From Scatophagus argus (taxonomy: Eukaryota; Chordata; Actinopteri; Scatophagidae), in assembly GCF_020382885.2 (NCBI RefSeq), contig NC_058504.1, positions 23,611,545 through 23,675,544 of the forward strand: a stretch of 64,000 nt of DNA. Reading direction: 5' to 3'. Made by a program: the position numbers and the translations under genes. The notes beneath the pieces were generated by a model, which saw nothing but the letters and a program-made list of their open reading frames with translations, was not told the DNA's origin and searched no databases. Below are positions 12,935 to 24,443 of the stretch, one piece after another (the first letter of the stretch is position 1; every line of letters starts with the position of its first letter).

Positions 12935-14314
12935 TACACACACACACGCACATGCATGCACTAATGTAGGCAATGGCAGAAATGGAATCTAATATTCATA
13001 CTGAATCAAATTCTAATATTCATAATTATGTTTTCATTATATAAACTCACCCAAATCTAACAATATTTGTGTTTTTGTTACCTGAGAATTTTTACGTTTA
13101 TAGAAGGAGCAGGTCTGCCATGGGGAAAATGGGCCATTCTGCATAATGAATTAAGAATTAAGAATACCCTTTGTCCCACAATGGGGAATGAGTACTTTGA
13201 TTTTTGCAAAAAATTGTGCTAAAATTTGAATGTGCAACCGCGACATGTAAAAGTATTTCTACACTGTAGTATTAGTTAATAGTTAAATAGTTACTACTCA
13301 AATCATAATTCTACTCAGATCATAATTCTTTATCACCTTCCTGTTCACTGAAAACTCGTCTCTTTCGGGATGTTTAAGTGTTCTTCAAACGTTAACTCTC
13401 TACAGTAACTCTCCAAATAGCCAAGCAAACTCACTGAGTCAATAAGCCATCCATCTATATCCATCTATATCACATCATCCCTCCATCACGGCAACTTTAC
13501 AGTCTGGGGGTGTCGAGTGTCTTTGCTTTGTCATTTACAACATTATTTATCTGACTGTCATATTTCTCTGACTTCTTCACATGTGATGTATCCAAGAGCA
13601 CCAAAGTCATCATGTTGCTGTCACTCAGGCATGTTGATAGAGAGCATCAGTGACTATTTGTGTCAGATGAGTTTTAATGGATGTTTTAAAGAATAATTTA
13701 TGGCCACTTGTCACAACCAGTTTACACATCCAAATGCCAGAGCTTGCCTCCCTCCATCTTAAAAAGAAAATGCCTTCTTCTACAGTCGACGACTCATCTT
13801 GCTGCTAAAAAACCTGTTATTATCCCCCACAGGTAGAAAGACCTACAGCCCCATTTCCTTTGACGTTAGGCAACATACCTCCCTGCTGTATTCACTTGAG
13901 GTTGACTGTCTGTCTATCTTATCATTTGTCTGTCTGTAAATTTACCACCGGGCTTCTTCTGTCTGCCTTCATATATCATTATGTTCACATTTCCTTCCTG
14001 AAGTGATCTGTGCTACACTCTGAAAAGTAAAGGATCAACCAGGAGCTGCTTGATGTGAATTCATGAACAAATAAAATCTATGGGCTTTGTCTACATGCAC
14101 CTGAATATTCAATATTTTTCATGACTCTCAGCACAACTGTTTTTCAGGAAATATTGTGTTTTCAGTTGTTCAGTCAAATTAACATTTTAATACAAAATCA
14201 ATTTGTGAAATAATCCATACAAATAATAATCCAAGAAATGCAGCTCAAAGTTCTTTCCAACAAAGACACGTACCAAATGCTTCACATAAAAAGACAGAAC
14301 AAAATTGATCTAAA
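12168..14314. other. Intergenic DNA without recognisable gene
   Basis: Nothing coding is recognised. A (CT)n tract lies at 12889-12931, followed by short CA repeats. Confidence 0.6.
12889..12931. repeat. (CT)n microsatellite
   Basis: About 21 CT units are read directly. Open frames across it in either direction are low-complexity artefacts. Confidence 0.95.
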
Positions 14315-14660
14315 CATTTTTAATTCAATTCATTTCAGTTTACTGATATAGCTCCAGTTCACAACAAAAGTTATCTCATGGCATTTTCCAATCAGAGCAG
14401 GTCTAGACCATACTTTTGAATTAAATTTTGTAATACAGAGAACCCAACGTTCCCCCTGAGAAAACACTTGGCGACAGAATCCTTGGAGCAGAGGCTGCGG
14501 TTTCCGATCTACTTTTGAAGACTCTAGGAGCCACAAGTAACCATGCATCTTGGTAACGTAAAGCTCTGGAGGGATAAAAGGTTGTTATCAACTCTTTAAG
14601 ATATGATGCTATTAATATGACTGGGAGGAGTGGATCCATTTAGGCATATTCTTCTGGATG
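14315..14660 (-). mobile_element. L2-like LINE 3' untranslated fragment
   Basis: It begins with AATTCAATTC repeats at 14321-14337. It continues with ATAGCTCCAGTTCACAAC and GAGCAGGTCTAGACCA blocks, and then TTTCCGATCTACTTTTGA. The same blocks occur in order in the copies at 4196-4860 and 30045-30225. No coding part remains. Confidence 0.7.
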
Positions 14661-16117
14661 AATCCAGGTTTGAGTTAGACAGAATAAATGTATCTGACAA
14701 TCTAATATTAATTCATTTACCAGTACAGCTCTAGATGATAGAGAGTCAATGCTTAACGTTTAGTTCTCCTTTTTGTTGTAGCTGTGGAGGTTGATTTGAT
14801 TTGATTTGAGGAGATTGATGTAACTAATTTAGGTGGTTGGGGGACCCACACAGTCTCTATGGGATTTTGGATGAAAATAATTGTAAAATAACTGTAAATT
14901 AATTGCAAGTGTAATTGTTATTGTAAAAATAAGATAAAAACATAACATAGAAAAACATAGATAGAAATAGAACACAGAGAAACACAATTAGCAAATAAAA
15001 CTACAGAATATTAATGATTAAAATAAAGTTTAAAATTAGCACATATAGAATCGATAAAATCAAGTAAAAGACAAATTTTTAAAGGCAGTGCAGCCATGTA
15101 AGCCTACAAGTTTCAACCCTGCAGCCATAAAGTCACAGCTAGTTAACTGCTCAAGAGGTTTAATCTGAACACATTTCACCTTTAGGATTCATATATATGT
15201 CCAACCATAAGTCCAACGTCAGACTTTATAGGTCAGTTAACTGTAATACATAACAAATCTGACAGGTGTGTCGATAAAAACAAGTTTAAAACAAGACAAG
15301 TTTATTAAGTATAGCTGCTTACTTTGGACATGTTTGTTATTTGAAAAGAAAAACAAACATCATAATAAATAAAGCCTGTTGAGGTCCTTTGTGGATTTAA
15401 ATGCACCAGCAGTTACAGTGTCAAATCACGTATCACTATGTCTTTAATATTTCTCCTTGTTGACCTCTGACCTTTAGGTGGACTACATCTTCTTCACCTG
15501 TCAGCAGGTTATTCTCAGGTAGTTCCATTTTAAACGGCTATGTCTGAAATAGCAGCCCAATAAAGAACAGATCACCTGAAGGTTCCCAAAGCTCTTTGAC
15601 CTTCCAGAGTGTGGGGGGATGACGTGTGGGACTTGAGGTGTGAAAGGGGAGGAGGGTCCCTCTTATCTGATCCAGACCACTTTAGGAATACACCTGTGGT
15701 ATCTAGGGCAATATATTACCACCTAAGCAGCTCTAAACCCCCCTCAGGTTCAGTGGACAGAGCTGTCAGACAGCCACAGACTGGAGCAGTTAAACATTCA
15801 GATTTAAGCAGGAGGTACATCAGACAGAAATAATGGTGAGCAGTCACCAGTAACGGGTGTACTTCAGCGTAGGGATGATTAAAACCAACAACATGAAGTC
15901 TTTTTAATGGAGTCTTTTAACCCGATGGGGGCCCAGCAGGATGAAAGATGAAGTCAGGTGACACTGGTCAAGTGACCATTGGGTATGAAGCATACTGAGC
16001 CACTGCTCTGTTTGGTTTTGTGTCAGTACTGATTGTTGTTTTTGTCATTTAATGGCTTGGTCTGGTCTTGAAGCTGCTGTGAGCTCTGTCCTGTCAGTAT
16101 TCCTCTTTGATCTGCAG

Positions 16118-16200
16118 ATATTACCTGTTGGATGAGCTCTGAGGATGTTTATTCCACACCTAAAGTGTTGACAGCTGTCATGAAGAGTGGAGCTCCTCAG
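16118..16200 (+). other. Possible unassigned exon
   Basis: A pyrimidine-rich tract and TCTGCAG acceptor at 16111-16117 and a CAG|GTGAGT donor at 16201 enclose 83 bases. One frame is open throughout (27 codons, ending in AVMKSGAPQ). The other two frames have stops. No family is recognised and no partner exon was found, so this may be chance or a non-coding exon. Confidence 0.2.
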
Positions 16201-18965
16201 GTGAGTCTATGTGTGTTTATATGTGTGTGCTGGTGATAGACACTCCCTTTGTCTCCAGGTGTGTGTGTTGCTCAGGGACAGTCATGCATTTCTTCTCATT
16301 TATACATCCGTGTGCGTGTGTGTTCTCAGTCAGGTGTGTGCATCCAGGTGAAGGAGTGTGTGTGTGTGTGTGTGTGTGTTCACGTGTGTGTTGGAGTCTG
16401 TGCCCCTGGGCTCTTCCTGTAGCAGCATATGTTTCCAACCCACCAGGCCTGGGGACTTTACAGGCTTTAACTGAGGCCATAACAGCTCCCCAGTGAAGAC
16501 AATTAGCTGCTAAACACCTCCCCGCTTGCTGCTGTTTGTTTACCCACCCACTGGCCCGCCATGTCGATACCATGTTGGCTTTTTGTCCTCATCCGTGTTT
16601 AACCATGTAGCGCAAAGCTGACAGGAACGTCTAGAGAGGAGAAAAGAGGAAAAACAAAAAGAAAAACAAATTTGCTGATGTGAGTCTCAACCAACCAAAC
16701 ACATCCATTCCAAGCTGTCAAGCTTCCACTGAACACCACTCATGTTACCACATTCACTAGTTTTATGCCTTGAAAGTGCTCTTCCTGTTTCCACAATTAT
16801 AGTACCGGTAATTACTATAAGACAATAAAGTACACGTTAAAACCAGAGCCATTATTTTACTGTTACTGTATGACCAGATGTTTCTCCTCTTAAAATAAAA
16901 TATTCCTTTTCTCTGCAGATTCAACAAGCAACGTATTTACATAATCCATTATTTAACCAAATAAATACTATCAGAGGTGGAGGAAGCACTCAGATTACGT
17001 ACTTAAGTAAATGTAGCAGTTCAGTAATGTAAATTACTTTTATTTATTTCATTTATCAATTATTAGTAATAAAAGGGAAATACTCTGTGATTCCGAGGGA
17101 AATTTAGTATCTTCAGTATCTCTATATCTTCTATATCTTCATTTATGATGTACATATTACGTTAACTTGAATGCCAAATAAAGGAAGTGGAGTAAAAAAA
17201 GAACAAATAATTACAAGTCCTATTAAACATGAATGAGCAGATCTGAACAGAGAACAAAAGAAAGTCCTGCAGACCAGAAACGTCCGCTTCTCATTTGGGA
17301 CTTTGACTTTGCCAAACAATCTTTTACGTTCAGACATCTGAGGACTTGTCTATCGTGATACCAACTGCATATCAAAAGGTTCATTTTTAATGCTGAGATG
17401 GGGAGGCCATTTGCACAGAGAGCCTGGTGATGGTTGAGGTCCTGTCGAGACTCATCGTCCATCAGTGTCCCCATAAACATCCTGCTGAGTCTCTTGCAGC
17501 CCCTCTGACTGCTGTGTGTGTCTCACATGTATCTTGGAGGTGTTATTTTATAATTGAGTCTTATTTTGAGTCAGTCCTGAGGAAGAGATGAAACCTGTCT
17601 GTCTTTGGAGAACTTTACACACTGGGCACTGGGCATGCAGTGCTGGAAAAACTTTACTGCAGTACAACAGTGAAAAAACAGAAAGTCCTCAAGTCAACGT
17701 ATAACTGAAAGAAGAGTCAAAGCCCTCATCGTGAAAAAGAATAGAAAATGAGTGGATCATTTAAAAAGGCAGAGGGAAGAAAGAAAGACAAAAAGAAGGA
17801 ATAAAGGAGGAAAGAGAAGAAAAGAAAGAGAGAGAGTCTACTCTAAAGGGTCTTCTCAGGGAGGAAAGGAAGAAGCCCAGGGTTTAAAGCTTTGGAAAGA
17901 AAGACAAAACTGGAACTTATTTGACCTCACCGCAGTCGACCCACAGTCTGTTTCTGAGGTTTGAAGATTAAGTGAAATAGTTACCAATAACTTTAATTAT
18001 CGTAATTTTAATATTTCAACATAAGTGGCCTCCCACTGGTCCTAATGCTAGTTTGAGTCTGCAGATGTTTCTTTGTTTGATGTGTTCATGTTTATGCCAC
18101 ACTTCATACCACCTGTGTCTACGCTTTGTTAATAATACCTCTGTTACTGATAAATTTTTTTGAATTTAATTAACGCTTTATTGTTCAATTTTCCTGTGAG
18201 GTGGTGCGTTCATTTTCAGTGGGACAGATTTGTGAGTGAAATCTAAAGATTCTCAGACTCAGTCTGTAATTGTGGAAATTCTCGTAAATCAAAGCTGAAA
18301 TGTAAGCAGGGACTTACATCCATCCCTCAAGTCTCCAGACCTCCATTTGAGAAGCACCGCTGTACTCGCCCAAGCTGTCACTTGGCGAATCAGAGCGCCA
18401 CAGGCCTACAGTCATCTGCTAAACCGTAATTTATGTGTTGTTGTGGAGGACAAATTGCTGCAGGAGGTGCACCATTAGCTAAACTGCATTTCACAGCGAC
18501 GTGTTTTCACCTGCAGCACAACTATGCCAAAAATGTCATAAGTCAGCGCCGGGCTGCCGCCGGGCTGAGACATTGCCTTTCTACGAGGGTAGAAAGACAG
18601 AGGTTTAATGACACACTGTCAGAGATTAAATATACACTGAACTGGTTCTCACACACTCATAAAGAGGCATTAATGCAAGTAAAACTGCTGAGTAGAAGTA
18701 CACAAATACACACACATAAAAAAAAAGTAATAAGACTAACATACCTGAGTTCCAAATGGAGTTAATGAAAAGAATCACCAAACTGGGACTACAATTCAGA
18801 AGACAAAAGTCACTTGAATTCATCCTTCATCCTTCCTGCATGCGTAAAACATAGAAGTTTGTATGGCATTAAATGATGTGAAAAGCTTCACACAGGTGTC
18901 ATGAAGGACATAAAGGTGTGAAGTCAAAGTGGTGTGTTTATAGGCCATCTCTAATGATCATGAAT

Positions 18966-19042
18966 TGAATTTCCCTCGGGATCAATAAACTATCTATCAA
19001 TCAATAAAGTAAAGTAAAGATCAATAAAGTATCTATCTGTCC

Positions 19043-19098
<56 letters not shown>
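18966..19098 (+). repeat. Minimal LINE 3' tail plus (TCTA)n microsatellite
   Basis: The motif TTTCCCTCGGGATCAATAAA is the 3' end of a teleost LINE family, seen also near 19300 and, inverted, at 30418-30454. It is followed by ATCTATC-like units that expand into about 13 TCTA repeats at 19046-19098. Confidence 0.7.
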
Positions 19099-20765
19099 CA
19101 GTCAGCAGTCAGTTACAACTGCTCTGAGCTTCTATTTCTCTAGTCTCCTGTATAATACAAGTGAATACTGTGTGTATGTGTGCTGCTTACCTTGTAATTT
19201 AGAGTTGAGTTGCTTTTGTAGTTTCTATTTTTATTTTATTACTATTGTTTTTGTTTTCTAGGCCTCCATTTCTTCCTTCTTTCTGCCTTGAATCTCCCCT
19301 CTGGGATCAATAAAGTATCAAGGTGAAGGAGTTTTTTTATTGTCATTACAACAATGTAAATGTACTATATAGAGCAATGAAACAACATTCCTCCAGAATG
19401 CTTCATGGTGCAATATAAAAGGAGTACACATATTGAGTATAAAAATAATAAAAACACTTTTCTACTACTGCTTGGTTCTTAACAAACTCAATACTTAATA
19501 GACTCAGCTATTTAGACCTTGATCACCTGTCACCGGCAGCCTCAGTGTGCTCAGATCAGAGAGGTGAGACCATCAGATTCTCTAAAACATAATTGACTGG
19601 CCATGTTTGAAAAGCCCAGAAGGTTTTTAAAGACACTAACTATTGTTCTGAAGGTAATTACAGAATCCCCAAAGACTCTTCTGAACATCTGGATGAAAAA
19701 ATATTCAACCTCCTGAATGAGTTCCTTCAGTACAACACCAAGTGTCTCTGAACGACCGTCTGGGTTTTACGAACTGTCTTTGAAAGACACAGGTGACAAC
19801 CGTTATTTATCTGAGTGTTTGTGAGTATGTGATGCACCAGAAGTCTAACATCTGGACTCCAAACTCAGGGTGAAATGATGATTTTTATGAAATGAATAAA
19901 ATCTGTTTTTTCTGTTTTTTTTTTATCTGATCTGTTCTGTTCTCTTTGCCTTTCAAAATGAAACTGTTAGCTTGAATAAAACAACCAATTTCTCCTGGCG
20001 TGAATGTTGTTACATTGTGAACTTGAGATAATTAACTACACAACTCCACAAAATATATAAGAAAGGTATTTGTTGTTAGACTCTCTAATTAGAACCAAAT
20101 ATCATGCATATACACTCTCCAGTAAATATTTAGGAAATGACGGAGAGGATCTTAGTGATTCAGCATTATTGAACGTTTTCTTTTATTTTTTTGGTTTTGA
20201 TTGTTTTTCTGCGCATTACAAATTAGGTGCTTCCTTTGACAAGTCTGTGAACATCAGAGGTTTGTTTGCGCAGATCCACAATACACGTGGATCTATTCAA
20301 ATAAAGATGACACACAGAGATGGCCTCTCCAGCTCATAACAAACAGCACAGCGCCCTCCAGTGGTCTGACATCCTGTAACACACTGAGGTTGCATCATCT
20401 GAGGTTTTGTGATCAACCAAACTCACTAGATTAAGAAGTGTATTTCTTAAGTAAAAGAAGCCATACCACAGTCTTTGGTACTGCATTATTTACTGCATTA
20501 CTGCAAGTCAAGGTACTGTGTGTAAATATTTATTTATCTGTTTGGTACTTTATAACAGTGTGTCATAGATTTTAAATCTTAATCTTCAGAGTGGTGACTG
20601 TCAGAGCAATGTACAAAGTACACAAACATTTCTCTCTGAATGCTTTACAGTAGAAGTACTTAAGTTCACTGACATTTAAACCAAATTCTGTGTGTTTGAA
20701 CAAAGTTTGATGAAGGCACCAGCAGGCCTGAAGAGGTGCAGTTTTAACTGAACTCTCAGTGTTCC

Positions 20766-21095
20766 GGGGGCAGTCATGGCCTAGAGGTTGGAGAAGCGGC
20801 TTGTGATCGGAGGGTCACTGGTTCGATTTCCCCACCGGACGGGCAGGAAAAATTTGGGTGTGGTGGAGTGATTAATGTGATTAGTCACATTAGCCGGCTG
20901 ATGTGCCCTTGAGCAAGGCACTTAACCCCCAATTTGCTCCCCGGGCGCTTGATGCTGCCCACTGCTCCTGTGTGTGTTTCACTGCATGTAATTTGCCGGG
21001 TGTTGCATGTGTGTGTTCAACTAAGGATGGGTCAAATTCACTATGTGTATGTAAAAATATATATATACTGTCAATAAAGTTGATTCTTCGATTCT
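20766..21095 (+). mobile_element. tRNA-derived SINE, family 2
   Basis: The head carries an A-box-like TGGCCTAGAGG near 20777 and a B-box-like GGTTCGATTTC at 20820-20830, the internal RNA polymerase III promoter of a tRNA-derived SINE. The body contains the TGAGCAAGGCACTTAACCCC motif, and the 3' end is TCAATAAAGTTGATTCTTCG. Related copies are at 51033-51292 and 54440-54686. Confidence 0.85.
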
Positions 21096-21319
21096 TCATG
21101 TTAAATAAACCAGGAATAATACCTGACCCGAATTATCAGGAATTAACAGCTGAGGGTTTGATTAATACAATACAATCAAGCTCATCCCTTAAGGTTCCTA
21201 TGCAATGGAAACGTTTTTCACAACTCCAGTAAACAGGGTGAACTTAAGATATGACTTGGCAGCATAGAAGATATTTGCAGATGTTATTAATGCTAATAGA
21301 TTCAAAGTCAGTAACAAAC

Positions 21320-21648
21320 ACCCATCCATCCATCCATTTTCTATACCGCTTATCCGTCAGGGTCGCGGGGGAGCTGGAGCCTATCCCAGCTGACTACGGG
21401 CGAGAGGCGGGGTTCACCCTGGACTGGTCGCCAGTCAATCGCAGGGCCAACACACAAAGACAGACAACCACACACTCTCACACTCACACCTAGGGGCAAT
21501 TTAGAGTAGCCAATTAACCTAATGTGCATGTTTTTGGTATTGTGGGAGGAAGCCGGAGTACCCGGAGAAAACCCACACAGGCACAGGGAGAACATGCAAA
21601 CTCCACATAGAAGGGCCCAGACCGGAATTCGAACCTGGAACCCTCTTC
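21320..21648 (-). mobile_element. tRNA-derived SINE, family 1
   Basis: The element starts on the plus strand with the CCATCCATCCATCC tail and CTATACCGCTTATCCGTCAG, and ends near a B-box remnant (ATTCGAACCTGGAA). It is a well preserved minus-strand copy of the family at 26749-27072. Confidence 0.85.
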
Positions 21649-21942
21649 AGTAACATACAGTAAAAATAATCTCACAGGATGTTTCACAACAAGACTACAA
21701 GCTATCCAGCCGCGTTACTTTCCCCAAATCAGTCCCAACATTTTCACCAACACTGGAACTACTTGTGGGTGTTAATTATCAGGAATGAACGGACACCCTG
21801 CAGTCACAGGCTCATTTTAAAGTACAATATTGTTACAATGCTCTGATGGCTTCGCAGGCATTTATGATGTTCTGTGGTTTTACTGCCTTAATCTAATCTG
21901 ATCTTTTTTTAGTTTGTGTTTTTATTCTTCTATACTTTCATA

Positions 21943-21944
<2 letters not shown>

Positions 21945-21973
<29 letters not shown>
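21945..21973. repeat. (GT)n microsatellite
   Basis: Uninterrupted GT repeat, read directly. A CA repeat follows at 22098-22128. Confidence 0.95.
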
Positions 21974-22096
21974 GTTCTGTGAAATGTTTGTCAGGTTTGG
22001 TTCAGAAGCTTCCAGCAGTAGCAGTGAAGCAGCCAATCAGAGTGTGACAGACGAGTGAGAGTCCGACCATCTGTAGGTGGACTGATGCCGACACAG

Positions 22097-22130
<34 letters not shown>

Positions 22131-23510
22131 GGTATCTGTAGATTCCTCATATAATTGCACACTGGGGGACAGAGGTGTCTACATACTTCTGGCAAAAGAT
22201 GCTGTGTGTAGCGTTAAGGCTTGCAAATGACAACAATAACAATAAGAAATTACAACTCTGATTTTTAAAAAAAATTTGAAACCTGCTTTGTTTACATGAG
22301 CAGATCTTCTTCTTCTTTGCCTTTTGCTGAAGCATTTCTTGGCACATTACTGCCACCAGCTATCAGTTAGTTAAACAGCATGAAGCTGACGGCTGTTTAG
22401 ATCTTCAACACAGGGAGCCACTGTTAAAGAGAGACCTTTGAGACTGCAGTTTTAGGTTTCTGTTATTTCACTTCATATCCACGAAGTAAGCCTTGTTTTA
22501 AAATGTGCCACACTCTTCCCTCTTTCATTTCATTTCATTTCAAAGAGACCAGTACTTAAGTTACTTTAAAGGTGCTGAAGTGGACTTGAGTGAATATAAC
22601 ACATGAACAAGTCCTGATGCAGCTGCGTGCTCCCTGCAACATTAACAAAACCCACCACATAAGACATTTGCTTGTGTTTTCACTCTGTCTGTTCACTCTG
22701 TGTTTTATTAGTTGTATACTGAATATGATTATATGGTCTCATCCGTTCAGTTTATTTTCTACTTTTTGCTAATTGCAGCATAATAGAAGCATAATCCAGC
22801 CACATTCATTATCAGAGGCTGAAAATTAAGTGTTGGCACCACATCTGCTCCAGAACGCCACAGTGTCTGTAAATACGTGTGAATCGCACCACCCAGGCTT
22901 TAGTTATTACTTTACTATTTCTAATATCTTACATTACTTCTGAGAAAAAGCATTATAATCACCAAGCAGGGAATTAAAAAATTAGCACAGAGCGACAGCA
23001 CAGGAGTGCTGCTGGTGTCTATTTCTGGAGGTGTTTCTTTCTCCCAGTCACCTTCAAGAATAAGGTGAAAATTGAACCCGGGGGGGGGGGGGGTTATCCT
23101 CTTTGTCTCTGTCACCATCTTTGGCTCATCCCCAAAAAAATCCAGCGAGTACCACAAGAGCTGGTTTGTGTCTGCTGGAGACAACTGACTGGCTGGGTCC
23201 TCTGGGGAAACACAAGCTGCCGATGTGCAGAGAATCTAGCAGTTCAACATGTCCTCAGACTGTACACACAGGCAAAAAACAGCCAGGAAAGAGGACATCT
23301 AAAAACAGACTGTTACTTTAGAGTGAGGAAAGGACAAAGGTGTCTGTGAAAGTCTGATATCTGGTGTCTCCGAATGAAAATGTTGGTGAGTCAGCCACAG
23401 GTCTGATTATCAGTAATATTCTGCAAAATAACATTCATAGTCAACATGAATGATTTCTCATAATCGCTCACCATCAGGATAATTTTTGAACTTGTGCATA
23501 AGATCTATAT

Positions 23511-23562
23511 CAAAATTAAATATCAAAATTTAACAGTTTAACAGTTTTGATATTTAATTTTG
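23511..23562. repeat. Perfect 18-bp inverted repeat (hairpin)
   Basis: The left arm 23511-23528 (CAAAATTAAATATCAAAA) is exactly complementary to 23545-23562, with a 16-base loop. The stem is AT-rich. It could be a MITE remnant or a slippage-generated palindrome. Confidence 0.85.
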
Positions 23563-24386
23563 TGTTGTGCAGCAGAGATATCTACTTAAGTTAGCATGCT
23601 AACCAGCTAGGCCCAATTCACCCTGTTTATAATACCTAATACGGAAACAAAACAAACTCGAGAAATGTCCAGAGAGGAAATAAGCTTATACCTGTTTTCC
23701 TTCCTAAACAGAAAAATACAGCTGTACACCTCCTGAACTTAGTTCAGTTAATCTCTGAACTAAGACAAGTCTTGTTGCACTTCATTCCGCCTCCTTTGCC
23801 AAAATCAGTAAATCAGCATCTGCTGGCATCCACTATGTTAAGTTAAAAACTTGCATGCTTGGCCTCAGCCTGCTGCTGGTGTTACAACTTAATGTGTGAC
23901 CTGTCAGATTTTCTGACCCACAACATACCGTATGTTTGTGTAGACAAAACTGGGACTTAAGAAATGATTATTTTCTGAATAACAAGGTATAAAATTAATA
24001 TTATTTCAGTCAACAGGACTAAAAACCCAACAACATTTCAGCTCAGTTCAACCAACATGAGCAGATATTCAACAAAATCTTCATTCCACCAAACAAACTA
24101 CCTAAAAAGACTCTTCAGATTCAATGAAATTCAACCAATCCTTAAAGCAAATAAAGTACTGAATCTGAATCCAAAGTTAGGTCAGGTGTGTCTTCTTTTA
24201 AAGGTATTAATGACTGGATTTACCCTGAGAGCTTTCATTAACAGATCCACAACGGCTCATTAGGAGAAGCAGGATGACAGGCTAACCAGCACTAAATGCC
24301 TGCTGCTTGAACCTGTTAATGGAACCACTAACCTCTGATCTATCACTCAGGTAACTGCACACCATCATTTATCTACATGCGCTTAC

Positions 24387-24443
24387 CTGCATTCCTCCTG
24401 CCAGAGTCTCCTGTCATTGCGTTAAAAGTCACACCGGAGATGT
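24387..24443 (-). other. Possible unassigned exon
   Basis: On the minus strand a pyrimidine-rich tract and TTCAG acceptor precede 24443, and a GCAG|GTAAGC donor follows 24387. The 57 enclosed bases are open in a frame reading ISGVTFNAMTGDSGRRNA with phase 1 at both ends, so inclusion would keep frame. No family is recognised. It could be a cassette exon of an unseen minus-strand gene, or chance. Confidence 0.25.

Larger units (their letters stand above)
14661..20765. other. Large gene-free region
   Basis: No known protein is recognised. It contains A/T-rich stretches, a GT microsatellite at 16357-16380, the TCTA tract at 19046-19098 with a LINE tail in front of it, a second short LINE tail at about 19293-19323, and a splice-bounded open block at 16118-16200. 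The repeat-poor segments 16400-16620 and 18360-18620 may be conserved non-coding DNA. Confidence 0.55.

Noticed and set aside
12767-12973. Coding frames across the CT and CA repeats
   Set aside because: Low-complexity dipeptide translations (RERERE, VCVCVC) of microsatellites here, at 8755-8952, 16209-16573 and 39204-39455.
19046-19098. Regular short repeats as a CRISPR array
   Set aside because: Plain TCTA tandem repeat without spacers, in a vertebrate genome.
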